From Onchidella celtica (Eukaryota > Mollusca > Gastropoda > Systellommatophora > Onchidiidae): a DNA stretch of 64,000 nucleotides. Shown piece after piece: positions 61,801 to 64,000 of this stretch (positions are counted from its first letter, which is position 1; each line of letters opens with the position of its first letter). The stretch is from positions 67,650,750-67,714,749 of the forward strand of contig OZ007569.1 of assembly GCA_963931925.1 (NCBI GenBank), given 5' to 3'. The translations under genes were made by a program, and so were the position numbers. The notes under the pieces are model-generated. The model ran no database searches. It was not told the DNA's origin and saw only the letters and a program-made list of their open reading frames with translations.

Positions 61801-63055
61801 TGATACCTGCCAGGACAGACAGATTACAATATACGACATGAGCCCCAAGCTCCAGATTCAATGTGATGGAATGTTTTACAAGAATGATATACGAGCAACG
61901 TGCCATTTCTGAGAAATAATGCAATTTTTTGCACATAAAGTTATTTAAAAGGTTGTAAGTACTGAACATCTATATTATTATAATAGTGACAAAGTCTTTG
62001 CTCACGTAAAACTGCCTCTATTATCGGTGTTATAATTGTTGACACTGAGTTTTTGCAAACCAATTTTGTTAAAAATTACATGTCTCCCTCGCCCCCCCCC
62101 CTCCCCACCCCCAAATACCGAAGTAACATCATCCTGGTAATTATTTCAATATCGCTATCAAGTATTGATTCGGATAGATCGATGATATGCACACATACCT
62201 GGGAAAAAAAAAAAAGAAAACTTTGGGAGAGAATATTCACTCTTGCGTGAATTCATTTCGACCACGACACTACGCTTTACTGACTAAATTACGCATTGTC
62301 TCCGCGCTTATGAGAATTTGCCTCATTACTCGACACTGCTATGAAAGGTCGTTTCACCGTCAGTGCATTGAAATAGATTAGAAAAAGAAATACGGACTTT
62401 TGCCCCTACAGGTTAGTGAGTGTATCGTCCTGCTCCAATGGTTACAATAGAGTTGATACTACGAGCTTCAGTCTCCAGCTGGCTACGATATTGTTATATA
62501 TTGACATAACTATGTTATTGGATTTAGCATGAGCAATATCCTGACTTTGGAAAATAAGACTTAATAAGTGCTTTTATCTTGGCATTCAATGTCCTTCCTT
62601 CCTTCATGCTGAAGATAATGAGTTTTAAAGTCATGTTCACGTTATTGTTTCAGAACGTACCTACACGTTTCTTAAGTTCTGTGGATAAGGTCTTCATCGA
62701 AATCATTGGGTATTGATTTCCTTTTCTAAAGTACATCTTGAATAAAGTTTAAGGTGAAATGTATTCACTCGGCATTAGTGATCGGAGGGCTTGGAAATTA
62801 GGGGCAAAAGTTGTCTGAAATTGTCATGCTTAAAGAAACATGCAGTGACACACAAGGGAGCTCACTTCTACGTATACCTAGCCAGGTCAGGATGACACCA
62901 ATGACGAAGAGAATACAGCTGAAGGTGCAGAAGAGGATCCCACATCGCAGGGGCGCCTTCCAGTCCACATGGCCGAGGAAATGTGGGTAGTTCCTGCCCA
63001 AACCACTAGAACGGCCTCTGGTGCCAACGCCTTTGTGGCCTCCAGCGTGGAACAT
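40291..63055 (-). CDS. Two-pass membrane protein, 4 coding exons
   Basis: Exons 63055-62878, 57099-56960, 41732-41644 and 40906-40291 join into a 340-residue frame with GT/AG sites and matching phases. The ATG at 63055 is preceded by an in-frame TGA. Residues 36-59 ([20 protein letters not shown]) and about 71-90 ([18 protein letters not shown]) are membrane segments joined by a loop of about 11 residues. Residues 96-136 are charged and acidic ([10 protein letters not shown]), and 137-340 form a Ser/Ala/Pro-rich tail with [10 protein letters not shown] and PALVYGP. The layout recalls TMEM174 and TMEM200 proteins; relation not proven, function unknown. Intron 2 is about 15 kb and holds an RTE LINE and a MITE. 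Confidence 0.8.
41226..41412. repeat. TATAA pentanucleotide microsatellite
   Basis: About 37 units of ATATA/TATAA with few interruptions (near 41304, 41323 and 41348). It lies about 230 bp past the acceptor of exon 3's downstream neighbour, in intron 3 of the membrane gene. Confidence 0.95.
41644..41732 (-). CDS. Two-pass membrane gene, exon 3
   Basis: Acceptor CTCCACAG and donor AA|GTGAGT. It encodes residues 107-135, including the acidic [10 protein letters not shown] run. It enters in phase 0 and leaves two bases. Confidence 0.8.
41733..44090. other. Intron 2 of membrane gene, right end region
   Basis: No exon recognised. A TC microsatellite lies at 43829-43945. Open frames on both strands over it are Ser/Leu or Arg/Glu repeats. 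Confidence 0.45.
43829..43945. repeat. TC microsatellite
   Basis: Two long TC runs separated by CTCTTTGTCGCTGTC. Confidence 0.9.
44094..44286. mobile_element. MITE with long inverted repeats and TAA duplication
   Basis: The 193 bp element begins GGGTAGCCACACAAAGGCCA, and its two arms of about 75 bp pair almost throughout. TAA lies on both sides (44091-44093 and 44287-44289). A 3 bp TWA-type duplication suggests the PIF/Harbinger group, by inference. The short loop (about 44168-44205) carries no gene. Confidence 0.8.
46700..46815. repeat. CCAA tetranucleotide microsatellite
   Basis: A pure CCAA run from about 46726 to 46812, preceded by degenerate units from about 46566. The open frame over it is a Thr/Asn/Gln/Pro repeat translation. 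Confidence 0.95.
52690..52805. repeat. Degenerate CTGT microsatellite
   Basis: Imperfect units of GTCTGTCT/GTCCGTC. Confidence 0.85.
53596..56604 (-). mobile_element. Full-length RTE-type LINE with 13 bp target duplication
   Basis: The 13 bp TAGCCTATCAGTT flanks the element exactly (53583-53595 and 56605-56617). On the minus strand it starts GCCCGTGCAGATGCGGGGCC, has a 5' UTR of about 240 bp, one endonuclease plus reverse-transcriptase frame, and ends in an ATGATGATGA tail, as RTE elements do. It lies in intron 2 of the membrane gene in the same orientation. Unlike most LINE copies it kept its 5' end, but the frame is broken. Confidence 0.92.
53616..56364 (-). pseudogene. Broken RTE endonuclease/reverse transcriptase
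   Basis: The first 458 codons form an exonuclease-endonuclease-phosphatase domain with expected residues: N29 (ASWNVR), E58 (GVSETRW), Y131 (YAPTN), D167/N169 (GDAN), D236 and SDHH at 261-264; a conserved domain of this kind is often labelled craniofacial development protein 2-like. An in-frame TGA (54990-54988) then interrupts it, probably replacing a Trp. The reverse transcriptase follows ([41 protein letters not shown]). A one-base frameshift lies at about 54571-54577, before REEQAGF. Near the C-terminus KIRWNN joins directly to [12 protein letters not shown], where relatives have roughly 80 more residues, so an internal deletion is likely. It is inactive. Confidence 0.92.
56618..56957. 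other. Intron 2 of membrane gene, 5' end
   Basis: No coding content. A TAGGCCTA palindrome lies at 56826 and a TTG/GAT microsatellite at 56902-56942, just 16 bp past the donor of exon 2. Confidence 0.5.
56902..56942. repeat. TTG and GAT trinucleotide microsatellite
   Basis: TTG repeats followed by a run of ATG/GAT units. Confidence 0.9.
56960..57099 (-). CDS. Two-pass membrane gene, exon 2 (TM2)
   Basis: Acceptor reads CAGCAG, a tandem NAGNAG site; use of the first AG would start at 57102 and add one alanine, in frame. Donor is GGAG|GTAAGT. It encodes the second membrane segment and a basic juxtamembrane stretch ([10 protein letters not shown]). Confidence 0.85.
57103..62877. other. Intron 1 of membrane gene
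   Basis: About 5.8 kb with no supported exon. It holds a C run (57608-57618), a GA/G run (61682-61706), a C-rich run (62092-62110) and an A run (62203-62215). No transposon ends were identified. Confidence 0.5.
62878..63055 (-). CDS. Two-pass membrane gene, exon 1 (start, TM1)
   Basis: It encodes residues 1-59, a Gly/Arg-rich N-terminus and TM1, and ends at donor CTAG|GTATAC in phase 1. The ATG is the first after an in-frame stop. Confidence 0.82.
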
Positions 63056-63360
63056 GGCGTCAGAGGTGGCAGTTCAACCAAGCCATAGGCGTAGCCTGTG
63101 AAGTGAAGGGATTGGGTTGAGGTGGATGGTTCGTATACTGCTGTTGATGACTTCTCATGGCGGAACTGCAGAAGAAGTCAATGAGAGACTTTGTTACAGG
63201 AGTCTCCTTAAATCCACAACTGTGCATGTTGAGTTAACATTATCATGGCAAGACATTGGTGTATTACCAATTTTTAGCTACGTCTTGATACAGGGACAAG
63301 ACATGTCGCAGCAAATAATAATATTCGTGATGGAAAAGGCAGTGTAGATAAAGTGAACGT

Positions 63361-63453
<93 letters not shown>

Positions 63454-63564
63454 TAGAGAGAGGAGAGAGGGGAGACAGACAGACAGAGGAGACAGAGAGG
63501 GACAGCGACAGAGAGAGAGGAGGGAGAGAGAGATAGAGACATACACACATACACACACACCCAA

Positions 63565-63598
<34 letters not shown>

Positions 63599-64000
63599 CT
63601 AGAGAGAGAGAGAGAGAGAGACAAGAAGAGAGCTAGCTAGGGTGTGCATTTGGAAAGATGGGGGGTGGGGGGGGGGGGGAAGGATGAATTGGGGAGTAAA
63701 GTACCCTTTTAAAAGAATAAACTATTGAAAGAATGAAAGAAAATTCGGAAACATAAAAAATGAACACCGTTACCTTACAAATTTCAACAACATTCATAAC
63801 AACAGCAACATTAAACATAGACTAGACACAGCCCCTTTATGGTGACGCTGACGTCCTACCCAATTCACATGCCATAATGTGCCTGAACAGGACTAAGACA
63901 TCACTTATGTATTGAGTAATTATTTATGATTGCATAGCAAGGCATCAACAGATACATTATGCTTCAGTTCCAGATCACATAAATCGTGACTTCTTTCATA
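63056..64000. other. Upstream flank of membrane gene
   Basis: Probable 5' UTR and promoter region of the minus-strand gene, dominated by a long GA microsatellite and a G run (63661-63680). No TATA box can be assigned. A non-coding first exon may lie here or beyond the window. Confidence 0.4.
63367..63633. repeat. Long GA microsatellite
   Basis: A perfect GA run of about 75 bp (63367-63441) followed by imperfect GA, GACA and CA segments. It sits 310-580 bp upstream of the ATG of the minus-strand gene. Open frames here on both strands are repeat translations. Confidence 0.95.

Overview
The window reads as AT-rich nuclear DNA of an animal, probably a marine invertebrate and most likely a mollusc. 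That placement is inference. It rests on spliced genes with long introns, several non-LTR and LTR retroelement remnants, small TTAA-flanked DNA elements, many microsatellites, and a strong excess of the palindrome TAGGCCTA. I saw no bacterial operons, CRISPR arrays or rRNA, and could not support any tRNA gene.

Two multi-exon genes can be rebuilt with every splice phase matching. Gene 1 (+ strand, coding 7531-18415) has 12 exons and encodes 548 residues: an N-terminal hydrophobic anchor split between exons 1 and 2, a Cys-rich CxxC segment, about 11 leucine-rich repeats, and a C-terminal CxxC/CxxH module. Its probable 3' UTR holds a 44-45 bp minisatellite and a perfect 48 bp inverted repeat. 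Gene 2 (- strand, coding 63055 to 40291) has 4 exons and encodes 340 residues: a two-pass membrane protein with a long acidic and Ser/Ala/Pro-rich tail. It resembles the TMEM174/TMEM200 group only in general layout. A third, weaker candidate is a single exon-like open stretch on + at 30614-30898.

The rest is dominated by mobile DNA. From left to right: a 5'-truncated LINE (4056-6236, - strand) with a solo LTR (4106-5250) nested in its 3' UTR; a tRNA-like SINE interrupted by a TTAA-flanked element (8334-9104), with a second SINE copy nearby acting as an empty site; more TTAA-flanked elements at 17791-18060, 23559-24168 and possibly 27452-27669; an inverted-repeat element at 24985-25192; a MITE at 32275-32607; a foldback of 16 bp repeats at 32626-33692; a perfect 342 bp tandem duplication (33719-34400); a TAA-flanked MITE (44094-44286); and a full-length but inactivated RTE-type LINE (53596-56604) with a 13 bp target duplication, lying in intron 2 of gene 2.

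The two genes show no functional link. Both appear to be membrane proteins on opposite strands, separated by about 22 kb of gene-poor DNA. All calls come from reading the sequence; no database search was possible.
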